Below are positions 1 to 7,874 of a DNA stretch of 64,000 nt, piece by piece. The position numbers and the translations under genes were made by a program. Source of the stretch: Halanaerobiaceae bacterium ANBcell28 (GTDB lineage: Bacteria; Bacillota; Halanaerobiia; Halanaerobiales; DTU029). Within the stretch, counting starts at the first letter, position 1. The number at the start of each line of letters is the position of its first letter. The DNA is taken from contig JBBJJH010000002.1 of assembly GCA_037623315.1 (NCBI GenBank), positions 124,001-188,000 on the forward strand, in the 5' to 3' direction. The notes below the pieces were generated by a model. The model did not search any database, was not told the origin of the DNA, and saw only the letters and a program-made list of their open reading frames with translations.

Positions 1-1
1 G

Positions 2-2707
2 GAAATAAATGTACCTGAAAATGGTTTATATAATATTGAACTAGAATATTACCCTCTTGAAGGTAGAGGTGGAATTATTGAAAGAGAAATTCATATTAAT
101 AATGAATTACTTTTTCAAGAAGCTCAGTTTTTAGAGTTTCCAAGAATATGGCATGACGAGTCTGAGTTTCAAGTGGATAATCAAGGTAATCATATTCGCT
201 CGCCACAGGTAGAAAATCCAAGGTGGCAGACAGCACAATTACGAGATGCTATTGGCTATGTTCGAGAACCATATTCCTTTTATTTTGAAGAAGGAGTAAA
301 TACAATAAGGTTTTATTCCCGAAGAGAACCTATGGCAATAGGCAATATCAGACTATTTCAATATCAAGAACCACCTGCTTATGAGGAAGTAATAGAATCT
401 TATCTACAAATGGATTTTCAAGAAACAAGGGATATTCTAATAAAAATAGATGGTCAGGATGCCACATATAGATCAAGTCAAACCCTATATCCAGCCCATG
501 ACCAGGGAGATCCCACAGTTGAGCCATATCATCCTGCTCAAATAAGACTCAACACTATTGGTGGACATAATTGGGATCAAGCAGGACAGTGGGTTGCCTG
601 GGAATTTGAAGTTCCTGAATCCGGTCTTTATAAAATTGGTATTAAGGGTAAACAAAATATAAGGAGTGGTACTTTTTCCAATAGGAAATTATATATAAAT
701 GATCAAATACCTTTTAGAGAATTAGAGGCAGTACGCTTTAATTATTCTAGTTTTTACGATATGGTTGTTCCCTCAGATGAAAATGGTGAAGCATTTTTGG
801 TTTATCTGGAAGAGGGAACTAATACTATTAAACTTGAGGCTGTTCTAGGTGATTTTGCTGAGATTATATCAAGAACTAATGTAATTCTTTATGAAATCTC
901 ATCATTATATAGAAGTATTATTATGATCACTACTAGAAATCCTGATAGAATGCGTACTTATAGGTTAGCTGAAAGGATTCCTGGATTGGTTGAGACACTT
1001 CTAGAACAAAGTGCTAGATTAGATGAGCTGGCTAGGGAAATAGAAGTATTTACAGGAGAAAGTGGAGAACATATAGCTGTATTAAGTAATCTTGCTCATC
1101 AATTAAGAAGAATGGCAGAACGACCTGATGAAAGAATACCAAACAATTTAGATGCATTTAGAGATAATATAGGTAATTTAGGCAACTGGATTATGCATAC
1201 TTCAGAACAACCATTGCAAATTGATTATCTGCTAGTTGCTTCTCCTGAAATGGAACTACCTAAAGCATCACCTTCTGTCTTTCAGGTGTTGAGTCATGAG
1301 GCGAGCTCTTTTGTCTATTCATTCTTTTATGATTATACTCAGGTAGGAAATATTTATGAAGGAGATGAAGTAGAACCTCTAAATGTCTGGATAAGTGGTG
1401 GCCGAGACCAGGCACAGACTCTAAAAAATATGATAGAAGATACCTTTACTCCACAGACTGGAATTCCTGTTAATCTGGAATTAATCCAGGAAGGAGTTAT
1501 TTTGCCAGCAACATTGGCTGGTAGAGGTCCTGATGTTGCTTTAAGGGTTTCACCTGCAGTTCCAATTAACTTTTATATAAGGAATGCAATTCTTGATTTA
1601 AGTCAATTTGATGATTTTCCAGAAGTAGCTTCAAGATTTCATCCAAGTGCTTTAGTTCCGTTTCAATTTAGAGATAGTTATTTTGCGTTACCTGAAGAAC
1701 AGTCTTTCCCGGTATTGTTTTATAGAAAGGATATCTTACATGAAAGGGGGCTAACTGTTCCTCAAACATGGGATGAAGTAGTTAGGGTTATTGCTGAGTT
1801 ACAAAAAGATAATATGAATTTTGGCTTACCATATTCTAATATTGTACAACTAGCTGTTGGAGGTATTGGAGAGGGAGCTCCAGGTGCAGGAAGTATAGTT
1901 GCACATGCTGGTGTTACCAATTTCCTAACATTCCTATATCAGAGAGATGCTGAACTTTATCAGCTAGATGGAATTCAAACTAACTTAGAATCAGAAGAAG
2001 CGATTGAAGCTTTTACTCAATGGACAGAGTTATATGAGTTATATGATTTGCCTTTATGGTATGATTATGCAAATTACTTTAGACTGGGAGAAATGCCTTT
2101 AATGATTACCGGTTATCCTTTCCGTAACCACCTGGAAGTTTTTGCTCCTGAGTTAAGAGGAAAATGGGGTTTTACTCTGGTTCCTGGCACAGTAAGAAAA
2201 GATGGTAGTATTAATAGAACAGTACCTTCTCTAGGTTATGGTACCGCTAATCAGGGTCCCAGTTCGATGATTATGGCAGATACTGATGATAAAGAAGCTG
2301 CCTGGGAATTTTTAAAATGGTGGACCAGTGCAGAAATTCAAACAAGATTTGGTCATGAATTAGAAAGTATTATGGGTACTGCTGCCAGATATCCTACTGC
2401 TAATATGGAAGCCTTGGGTAACTTGCCATGGCGTTTGGAAGAATTGGATATTTTAATGGAACAATGGCAGTATGTTAAAGGATTGCCTGAAGTACCTGGA
2501 GGATATATGGTTGGTCGTCATCTTGATAATGCTTTTAGACAGGTTATTTACGCTGAAGAACCTCCAAGAGAGACTCTCCTGGATTATAATCGTATCATGA
2601 ATAGAGAATTAAGAATTAAAAGGGATGAGTTTAATCTAGAATTAGAAATAGAGGATCTTCCATCTGAGCATCAGAGAATGTACTGGAACTATTTAATAGA
2701 AAATTAA
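2..2707 (+). CDS. Sugar ABC transporter substrate-binding protein, 5' partial
   Basis: The reading frame is open from the first complete codon at position 2, so the gene starts upstream of the window and an internal GTG at 173 should not be taken as its start. About 901 residues are visible. The first ~390 contain beta-rich segments of carbohydrate-binding type (for example a 'VPESGLYKI' strand pattern and 'YLEEGTNTIKLEA'). From about residue 440 a family 1 extracellular solute-binding domain follows ('GRGPDVALRV', 'SFPVLFYRKDIL', 'VPQTWDEV'). It is much longer than the usual 400-450 residue binding protein because of the N-terminal part. Two MalF/MalG-type permeases follow, so it should capture an oligosaccharide or glycoside outside the membrane. 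The signal sequence is outside the window, and no ATPase gene is present here. Confidence 0.85.
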   Translation, partial: EINVPENGLYNIELEYYPLEGRGGIIEREIHINNELLFQEAQFLEFPRIWHDESEFQVDNQGNHIRSPQVENPRWQTAQLRDAIGYVREPYSFYFEEGVNTIRFYSRREPMAIGNIRLFQYQEPPAYEEVIESYLQMDFQETRDILIKIDGQDATYRSSQTLYPAHDQGDPTVEPYHPAQIRLNTIGGHNWDQAGQWVAWEFEVPESGLYKIGIKGKQNIRSGTFSNRKLYINDQIPFRELEAVRFNYSSFYDMVVPSDENGEAFLVYLEEGTNTIKLEAVLGDFAEIISRTNVILYEISSLYRSIIMITTRNPDRMRTYRLAERIPGLVETLLEQSARLDELAREIEVFTGESGEHIAVLSNLAHQLRRMAERPDERIPNNLDAFRDNIGNLGNWIMHTSEQPLQIDYLLVASPEMELPKASPSVFQVLSHEASSFVYSFFYDYTQVGNIYEGDEVEPLNVWISGGRDQAQTLKNMIEDTFTPQTGIPVNLELIQEGVILPATLAGRGPDVALRVSPAVPINFYIRNAILDLSQFDDFPEVASRFHPSALVPFQFRDSYFALPEEQSFPVLFYRKDILHERGLTVPQTWDEVVRVIAELQKDNMNFGLPYSNIVQLAVGGIGEGAPGAGSIVAHAGVTNFLTFLYQRDAELYQLDGIQTNLESEEAIEAFTQWTELYELYDLPLWYDYANYFRLGEMPLMITGYPFRNHLEVFAPELRGKWGFTLVPGTVRKDGSINRTVPSLGYGTANQGPSSMIMADTDDKEAAWEFLKWWTSAEIQTRFGHELESIMGTAARYPTANMEALGNLPWRLEELDILMEQWQYVKGLPEVPGGYMVGRHLDNAFRQVIYAEEPPRETLLDYNRIMNRELRIKRDEFNLELEIEDLPSEHQRMYWNYLIEN

Positions 2708-2748
2708 GCACTACGTTTAAAGATATGTTTTAGGAATGGAGGTAGAAA

Positions 2749-3714
2749 ATGAGATCTACTTTAGAAACTAATACAGGTTTGTTTAATGGACTTACAGGAA
2801 GAATTAAAAACTATTTTATATTTCTTAAAAATGATTTAAAAGATAATAAGGCGTCTTATCTTTTTTTGGCGCCTTTCTGGCTTATCTTTTTCATATTTAC
2901 AATTTTACCAGTATTTATAGCTATTTTTTTAAGTTTTACTTATTATAATATGTTGGAACCACCTCAATGGGTAGGTTGGCATAATTATTTAAGACTATTT
3001 TTAGATGATGATGTATTCTTAATAGCTATACAAAACACATTTGTTTTTGCCATAGTAACTGGACCGGTTAGCTATATTGCCAGCTTATTGATAGCCTGGA
3101 TGGTAAATGAATTCAAGCCTAGAATTAGAGCATTTTTAACATTTTTATTTTATGCTCCTGTATTATCAGGGCAGGCTTTTTTCCTCTGGACTATTGTTTT
3201 TAGTGGTGATGCATATGGTTATGCAAATTCATTTCTATTATATTGGGGTATAATTTCAGAGCCCGTACAATGGTTTCAAGATCCGAGTTATATAATGCCT
3301 ATTGCTATAATATGTGTTCTTTGGGGTTCTCTTGGAACAGCTTTTCTTGCTTTTATTGGTGGATTACAGGGGATAGATGTCACTCTTTATGAAGCTGGTG
3401 CAGTAGATGGTATCAGAAATAGGTGGCAGGAATTGTGGTATATAACTTTACCACAAATTGCACCACATATGCTTTTTGGAGCTATTATGACGGTTACTCA
3501 ATCCTTCCTTGCTGCAGAGCAGTTGATTTCACTGGTTGGTTTTCCCAGTACAGATTATGCTGCAAGAACCATAGTAACACATTTATTAGATTTTGGTAAT
3601 ATACGTTTTGAGATGGGTTATGCTGCAACTATAGCAGTAGTCTTATTTGCAGCTATGGTTGGATTAAATATTCTTATACAGAAATATCTTGGAAAATTAA
3701 AGGGTGATGCTTGA
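2749..3714 (+). CDS. Sugar ABC transporter permease, MalF/UgpA type
   Basis: This 321-residue protein is an inner-membrane permease of a carbohydrate importer. The sequence shows six or so hydrophobic segments and the EAA loop 'EAGAVDGIRNRWQELW', which docks on the ATPase. The start ATG follows an 'ggaggtag' ribosome site. It lies 41 bases after the binding-protein gene and its TGA stop overlaps the ATG of the next permease, so the three are one operon. The first ~30 residues are a hydrophilic cytoplasmic extension ahead of the first membrane helix. The substrate cannot be told from the sequence. Confidence 0.9.
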   Translation: MRSTLETNTGLFNGLTGRIKNYFIFLKNDLKDNKASYLFLAPFWLIFFIFTILPVFIAIFLSFTYYNMLEPPQWVGWHNYLRLFLDDDVFLIAIQNTFVFAIVTGPVSYIASLLIAWMVNEFKPRIRAFLTFLFYAPVLSGQAFFLWTIVFSGDAYGYANSFLLYWGIISEPVQWFQDPSYIMPIAIICVLWGSLGTAFLAFIGGLQGIDVTLYEAGAVDGIRNRWQELWYITLPQIAPHMLFGAIMTVTQSFLAAEQLISLVGFPSTDYAARTIVTHLLDFGNIRFEMGYAATIAVVLFAAMVGLNILIQKYLGKLKGDA

Positions 3715-4580
3715 TGAAATTTAAATTTCAAATTAGACAAAAGCAAATCAGTAGATCATTTGGTGGGGACCTGTTTATATCTACTATTTTATTAATTGCA
3801 GGCCTTATTACTGCATTACCTTTAGTATTTATGATTAGTAGTGCTTTTAAGCCTTTAAATGAGTTGTGGCTTTTTCCACCACAATTTTTTGTAAGGAATC
3901 CTACTTTTCAAAATTTCATAGATCTATTTGTCTTAATGGGGGAATCCTGGGTTCCTATGAGTAGATATTTATTTAATACAATGGTTTTAGTAGTTGCAGG
4001 TACTGGAGGGCATATTATTCTTGCTTCTATGGCTGCTTACCCACTGGCTAAACACAATTTTTATTTTAAGCCTTTATTATTTCAGGTAATTGTTTTATCC
4101 CTTATGTTTACGCCTCAGGTTACTGCTATACCTAATTATCTTACTATGTCAACAATTGGTTGGATTGATAATTATATGGCTCTTATTGTTCCTGCCTGGG
4201 CCATGAGTCTAGGTGTCTTTCTAATGAGACAGTTTATGGTAGCTATGGTACCCGATGAGTTACTGGAAGCAGCTGAGGTAGATGGAGCAACAGAGTGGGG
4301 AATATTTTGGAAAATTGTCATGCCAATAGTAAAGCCTGCCTGGTTAACACTGATGATTTTTTCAGTGCAACAATTATGGAGGGAATTTGGTACACGCTTT
4401 ATCTATACAGAACAATTAAAGACCCTTCCTTATGCTTTAAATCAAATTATCTGGGGTGGTCTTGCACGTCAAGGTGTTGCATATGCAGTAATGCTTTTAA
4501 TGGCTTCTGTGCCTATTATTATCTTTTTAATTAATCAATCTAAGGTTGTAGAAACAATGAGTACTAGTGGTCTAGATTAA
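3714..4580 (+). CDS. Sugar ABC transporter permease, MalG type
   Basis: This is the second permease (288 residues) of the importer. It has the EAA motif 'EAAEVDGATEWGIFWKI' and multiple membrane helices. I place the start at the ATG that overlaps the previous stop as TGATG; a TTG three bases earlier is also in frame. The operon ends at the hairpin just downstream, and no nucleotide-binding subunit follows, so the ATPase is probably supplied by a shared MsmX/MalK-like protein encoded elsewhere (inference). Confidence 0.9.
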   Translation: MKFKFQIRQKQISRSFGGDLFISTILLIAGLITALPLVFMISSAFKPLNELWLFPPQFFVRNPTFQNFIDLFVLMGESWVPMSRYLFNTMVLVVAGTGGHIILASMAAYPLAKHNFYFKPLLFQVIVLSLMFTPQVTAIPNYLTMSTIGWIDNYMALIVPAWAMSLGVFLMRQFMVAMVPDELLEAAEVDGATEWGIFWKIVMPIVKPAWLTLMIFSVQQLWREFGTRFIYTEQLKTLPYALNQIIWGGLARQGVAYAVMLLMASVPIIIFLINQSKVVETMSTSGLD

Positions 4581-4593
4581 GAAGAATAAAAAA

Positions 4594-4630
4594 CCGGTTA
4601 GTGATGAATGCTAACCGGAAAATTGTTTTG
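4594..4630 (+). terminator. Rho-independent terminator after sugar ABC operon
   Basis: A perfect 8-bp stem 'ccggttag/ctaaccgg' with a 9-base loop lies 13 bases after the permease stop. It is followed by an A-then-T-rich run containing 'ttgttttgt'. It may also serve the convergent Cys-rich gene. Confidence 0.75.
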
Positions 4631-4632
4631 TA

Positions 4633-4881
4633 TTAGAATAGACGTCTTCTAGTTGTAGGTCTAACTCTACAGATTGAGCAAATTTTGTCAACTGCTACAA
4701 CACATTCACTTCTAGTTTTGCAGTCGAAAACAGTTATAGCCTTACCACACTGAATAACGCCACAAATTATTCCTCTTAATCTACAACAATTTGCACCAGC
4801 TGTTAGAATTATCTCAACTTCACATTTTTCTCTTATAAAGGCCTCATATATTCCAGGAGTAACACGACCTAATAAACCCAT
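4633..4881 (-). CDS. Small cysteine-rich protein of unknown function
   Basis: This gene encodes 82 residues including nine cysteines, with a basic Arg-rich end 'RPTTRRRLF'. The minus strand has a good ribosome site ('aaaggtggtgac') 4-5 bases before the ATG, which supports a real gene. Alternating hydrophobic residues ('VEIILTAG', 'AITVFDC', 'VVAVDKICSI') suggest a small beta barrel. The layout is faintly like the Sm-like/CotB-type spore surface proteins, but I do not recognise the family. It converges with the sugar ABC operon and is divergent from the PPC-domain gene. A metal-binding or disulfide-rich spore coat role is only a guess. Confidence 0.6.
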   Translation of the reverse strand: MGLLGRVTPGIYEAFIREKCEVEIILTAGANCCRLRGIICGVIQCGKAITVFDCKTRSECVVAVDKICSICRVRPTTRRRLF

Positions 4882-5022
4882 TTTGTCACCACCTTTGCTG
4901 TTGTTATGTATTAGAATATGTAATAAAATGCTGAAAAGTGCAAATATATTGAGAAAAAACTAGAATAAGCGTGAAATATAATAGATTTTTTTATTTTATT
5001 TGATAAAAGGGGGAGCAGATAA

Positions 5023-5442
5023 TTGAATAGTTTTATTGGAGAAGGACTAGGACGTATAATAGTATTGAGTTTTGATAGAGGTGATAAATTATTAGAAGGA
5101 GTAAAAAAAGAATTAGCAGATATAGGTGTAGAAAATGCAGTTTTATTAAGTGCTATCGGGACTCTTGATAAGGCTGTTTATCATCGTATTACAACAACTG
5201 CTGAACCTCCAGAAGATGAGACTTTAATTATTGAAGGCCCTATAGAACTATCGGCTGTTGATGGGATGGTGATAAAGGGTGAACCTCACTTTCATATGGT
5301 CTTTACAGATTTGAAGGAAACATATTCAGGCCATTTAGAGGATGATTCTACTGTCTTATATCTTGCTGAATTGGTATTGGCTGAAATAAAAGGCTTAGAT
5401 ATAAAGCGTGTTAATAATGGAAGGGAAATTGTGGAAACTTAA
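5023..5442 (+). CDS. PPC/DUF296 domain protein
   Basis: The protein has 139 residues and matches the PPC (plant and prokaryote conserved, DUF296) fold over its whole length. The marker 'GEPHFHMVF', the N-terminal 'IIVLSFDRGDKLLEGVKKEL' and 'AVLLSAIGTLDKAVYH' fit that family. Bacterial members are trimers often annotated as DNA-binding, but their role is not settled. The start is a TTG 8 bases after 'gggggagc'. It stands about 85 bases before the RraA-like gene and may be co-transcribed with it. Confidence 0.85.
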   Translation: MNSFIGEGLGRIIVLSFDRGDKLLEGVKKELADIGVENAVLLSAIGTLDKAVYHRITTTAEPPEDETLIIEGPIELSAVDGMVIKGEPHFHMVFTDLKETYSGHLEDDSTVLYLAELVLAEIKGLDIKRVNNGREIVET

Positions 5443-5528
5443 GTTTTATTTATTATTTTTCAACTCATCATTTCTATAAACTGGAATCCGAAGTGGTGTA
5501 TATTACTATCAGAATAGGAGTGTTTATA

Positions 5529-6230
5529 ATGAAAGAAAAGGATTTAGCTGAAAGAAAAAAGTTGCTGGAATTGTATGAACCTTTAAGAGTTGCTGATGTA
5601 AGAGATGGAATGGATTATAATATGCTTCATCATTATGGAACAATGTCATATAATATAAGGCCTCTTTATAGAACTAAAACTGTAGGAATTGCTAAGACAG
5701 TTAGATATATCCCTTATGAGGGAGGTATTCCTCAAATGACGCCTGAAGAATATATAGAGTGGTCAGGCTGGTATTATAATAATATATGTACATATCCCTG
5801 GATGAAGGATATTCAAGATGGTGATTTTATTGTAATTGATCAAAGTGGTGTAGATGCTGGTTTAATGGGCTCTAATAATACTCTGGAAGGAATTCGTGAA
5901 GGGGCAAGAGGCTATGTTACAAATGGTGGAGTTAGAGATACTGATGAAATAATTGTTCAGGATATTCCATTTTGGTCAAAGTTTATCTCCCAATCTATGG
6001 TTCAGGGTAGACTACAGTATGATACTCAGAATATTTCAGTTAGTGTAGGTGGTGTTACTGTAAATCCAGGAGATATTGTAGTCGCTGATGGTGATGGAGT
6101 TATTGTAGTTCCTAGAGATAAAGCTTACGATGTTGCTAAGTGGGCATATCATGAATTAGATAATGATAAAAAGGGTAGAAGGAAGTTGTATGAAGAATTG
6201 AATAGAGAACTGGATGATACAGTATTATAA
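5529..6230 (+). CDS. RraA family protein (HMG/CHA aldolase-like)
   Basis: The 233-residue protein belongs to the RraA/DlpA-like family, often misnamed dimethylmenaquinone methyltransferase. Conserved features are 'VADVRDGMDY' near the start, 'GGVRDTDEI' in the middle (the family G-x-x-RD element) and 'VNPGDIVVADGDGVIVVPR' near the end. I chose the ATG preceded by 'aggag' (5515-5519); 12 codons upstream are also open but lack a ribosome site. Stand-alone members are 4-hydroxy-4-methyl-2-oxoglutarate/oxaloacetate lyases or RNase E regulators. Firmicutes generally lack RNase E of the E. coli type, so an aldolase/decarboxylase role is more likely. Confidence 0.8.
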   Translation: MKEKDLAERKKLLELYEPLRVADVRDGMDYNMLHHYGTMSYNIRPLYRTKTVGIAKTVRYIPYEGGIPQMTPEEYIEWSGWYYNNICTYPWMKDIQDGDFIVIDQSGVDAGLMGSNNTLEGIREGARGYVTNGGVRDTDEIIVQDIPFWSKFISQSMVQGRLQYDTQNISVSVGGVTVNPGDIVVADGDGVIVVPRDKAYDVAKWAYHELDNDKKGRRKLYEELNRELDDTVL

Positions 6231-6257
6231 GTAATAATAATAGTTTAGAAATATAAA

Positions 6258-6294
6258 GCTCCTGAAAGACTTTTTTGTCTGGATGGAGTTTTTG
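6258..6294 (+). terminator. Weak terminator-like hairpin after RraA gene
   Basis: The arms ctcc/ggag and agac/gtct enclose a T-rich loop, with a 4x4 internal mismatch, and are followed by 'tttttg'. The position fits a terminator, but the stem is poor. Confidence 0.35.
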
Positions 6295-6355
6295 CTTTCA
6301 ATATATACATAATATTTTTTTAAAAAGAAACCCTAATTAACAGGGGGTGAATAAG

Positions 6356-6586
6356 ATGCTTAGTGCTGAAGTAGCAATATATCCAGAAAACAATGACCAT
6401 GGTGATGAGGTTATATATAGCACAATTCAATCTATAAAGAGTCAAGGAGTTAGTATAAATGTTGATCATATGAGTTCCCGAATTTCAGGGGAAGATGATG
6501 AAGTGTGGTCTGCTTTAAGATCAATGTCTCAAGAAGCAGATGATAATGGTGAGTTCTCAATGGTTATAACTATAAGCAATCATTAA
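6356..6586 (+). CDS. YkoF/thiamine-binding-like small protein
   Basis: This 76-residue protein resembles the YKOF/MTH1187 thiamine-binding superfamily (ferredoxin-like fold). It shows 'EVAIYPEN' at the N-terminus, a helix 'IYSTIQSIKSQGVSINV', the 'MSSRISGEDDEVWSALRSM' segment and the terminal strand 'FSMVITISNH'. I start at the ATG seven bases after 'cagggggtg' rather than at the GTG inside that ribosome site. In Bacillus, YkoF binds hydroxymethylpyrimidine/thiamine; stand-alone single-domain members are of unknown role. The BON-domain gene follows after 32 bases, so the two are likely co-expressed. Confidence 0.65.
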   Translation: MLSAEVAIYPENNDHGDEVIYSTIQSIKSQGVSINVDHMSSRISGEDDEVWSALRSMSQEADDNGEFSMVITISNH

Positions 6587-6618
6587 TTGATGTACTATAA
6601 TCGAGGGAGGTGAGTTAG

Positions 6619-7107
6619 ATTAAAGAAGATAAAAATAATAATAGTTTGCAGGCAACGATTGATAGTGATAGAAATGTAGGTCCCTATGGTTTAAAAGTTG
6701 AAGAAGGAGAAAAACTTATTAATGTAACAGGAGTTGTTGATACTTTAGATGAAGTTAATTATACTAAGAAATTAGTAAAAGATTTAAATCCTAATAAAAA
6801 ACTTGAAATGGCAGTTAGTATTAGTACTGATGGTGCAATTACAGATAATGATAGTGAAATGGAAGTAGCTGAAGAAATAGCAGATAATTCAGAACTAAGT
6901 GATAATATTAATATTAGAGTTGACAAAGGAAAAGTAACTCTTTCGGGTCGTGTTGAAAATGAAGAGTTAAAGAAAGAAGCAGCAAATGTAGCTGCTAAAG
7001 CCCGTGGAGTAATAGATGTAGTTAATGATATAGAAGTCCAGTCCTTTGATAGGAATGAAAATTATGATGATATTTTTCATTCTCAAGTCAGGAATGATGA
7101 TGATTAA
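6619..7107 (+). CDS. BON-domain protein, probable ATT start
   Basis: The protein has two BON (bacterial OsmY and nodulation) modules: about residues 20-65 ('NVTGVVDTLDEVNYTKKLV') and 75-145 ('NINIRVDKGKVTLSGRVEN...ARGVIDVVNDIEV'). BON domains are thought to bind phospholipid and occur in osmotic-shock proteins. No signal peptide is visible. The frame is closed by TAG at 6616-6618. A very strong ribosome site 'gggaggtgag' sits just before ATT at 6619, and the next conventional start (TTG 6646) is about 35 bases from any ribosome site. ATT is therefore the best start, giving 162 residues. The downstream end has an acidic tail. Confidence 0.75.
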   Translation: MKEDKNNNSLQATIDSDRNVGPYGLKVEEGEKLINVTGVVDTLDEVNYTKKLVKDLNPNKKLEMAVSISTDGAITDNDSEMEVAEEIADNSELSDNINIRVDKGKVTLSGRVENEELKKEAANVAAKARGVIDVVNDIEVQSFDRNENYDDIFHSQVRNDDD

Positions 7108-7155
7108 ATTAATATTATGGGTATCCCACAAAAAGGTTATCTTTAGCTGCAGGAC

Positions 7156-7302
7156 ATATTTTTCGAAGCAAGTAAAGTTCATATCCGGCAAAAATAAGGA
7201 TTCCTAATTCATGGGACGTCCTGACCCGGGATTAGCTCACAACCTCGTGTTGTTCGGCCTTATTTTTGTCTTCTATTCACTAAGTTGCTTTGCGAAAAAT
7301 AT
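7156..7302 (+). ncRNA. Candidate structured RNA (nested stems, three-way junction)
   Basis: Seen directly: an outer stem of 10 bp (atatttttcg 7156-7165 with cgaaaaatat 7293-7302) is extended by agcaa/ttgct. An inner stem of 11 perfect bp (caaaaataagg 7189-7199 with ccttatttttg 7258-7268) is extended to 13 with a G-T pair. Two hairpins lie inside the inner stem: ctaat/attag with ggg/ccc (7204-7235) and acaac/gttgt (7239-7253). The core is about half G+C, well above its surroundings. No ORF explains it. It matches no riboswitch I know, and the strand is not certain because the pairing is symmetric; the T5 run after the inner stem favours plus. Confidence 0.45.
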
Positions 7303-7434
7303 ATAATTTACTCTATATAACCTTTTGGTGTTAAAATTATATTCCACTGGTTTTCGAAAAATCAGCATGTCTTTAGACTTTTTAATAAAATAGGAGAAAA
7401 AACTAGTAGAACTGAAAAAATCACCCTTTCATTT

Positions 7435-7560
7435 ATGGGATACCTATACATTATTTTTGGTATTTTAGTTTTAATTTACCCAACTTTAGTATATTACTTA
7501 GTAGCACTGGTCTTTATATTACAGGGGGTTTCATCACTTGTTCAAGCCTGGAATATGTAA
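7435..7560 (+). CDS. Tiny membrane protein, DUF3096/DUF308-like, start uncertain
   Basis: From the ATG at 7435 this encodes 41 residues forming two hydrophobic helices separated by 'YPTLVYYLV', a pattern like DUF3096/DUF308 minimal membrane proteins ('FGILVLIYPTLV', 'LQGVSSLVQAW'). The frame is open back to 7321 without another ATG, GTG or TTG. An ATT at 7336 after a weak 'ggtg' could be the real start and would add 33 basic residues. No good ribosome site precedes the ATG, so this may be a decayed gene. A strong terminator follows 22 bases after the stop, which favours transcription through the region. Confidence 0.4.
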   Translation: MGYLYIIFGILVLIYPTLVYYLVALVFILQGVSSLVQAWNM

Positions 7561-7582
7561 AAAGGCAAAATATATTTTATCA

Positions 7583-7607
7583 GGATAGCCATTGGCTATC
7601 CTTTTTT
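7583..7607 (+). terminator. Rho-independent terminator
   Basis: A perfect 8-bp stem 'ggatagcc/ggctatcc' with a 3-base loop is followed directly by six T residues. It ends transcription of the small membrane ORF/structured-RNA region. Confidence 0.85.
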
Positions 7608-7706
7608 AATGGCTAGGAAATTATGTACTTTCCTAATCTGTAGATAATTTCTGGCACAAGAAATTTTCAAAATTAAATAAGAAGGCGAGGGCAAAGGCAA
7701 TTTGTT
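7608..7706 (+). repeat. Dispersed intergenic repeat, copy A
   Basis: This ~99-base stretch aligns with 55370-55463, same strand, at roughly three quarters identity. The shared blocks are 'aatggcta.gaaattat', 'ataatttctggca' and 'caagaaattt', and 'ggcaaagccaatttgtt' (one change here). It contains a 9-bp stem (7616-7624 with 7644-7652, 19-base loop) and an alternative 7-bp stem (7646-7652 with 7659-7665). Both stems use the middle strand, so they exclude each other. The rest of 7707-7874 is AT-rich with a short palindrome 'ctaaataattatttag' and no gene. Confidence 0.6.
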
Positions 7707-7874
7707 CTCTAAATAATTATTTAGTAAAACTCTAAGCAAGGTGTTTTATCAATTCCTAAGCTATCTATTATATATAATTTCTAAGTTTATAAGTAGTAGT
7801 ATGTTTTTTTTTTGATAATTTAACAAATATTATAGATAAATAAAAGAAGAACTACTTTAAAAAGGAGAGTTAAA

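Noticed and set aside
173-2707. GTG at 173 as the start of the solute-binding protein
   Set aside because: The frame is open to the window edge with continuing beta-domain sequence, and no ribosome site precedes the GTG.
7224-7260. tRNA-like words (gggattagctca, ttcgg) inside the structured region
   Set aside because: The stretch is too short for a tRNA, has no acceptor stem or anticodon arm, and is better explained by the three-way-junction fold.
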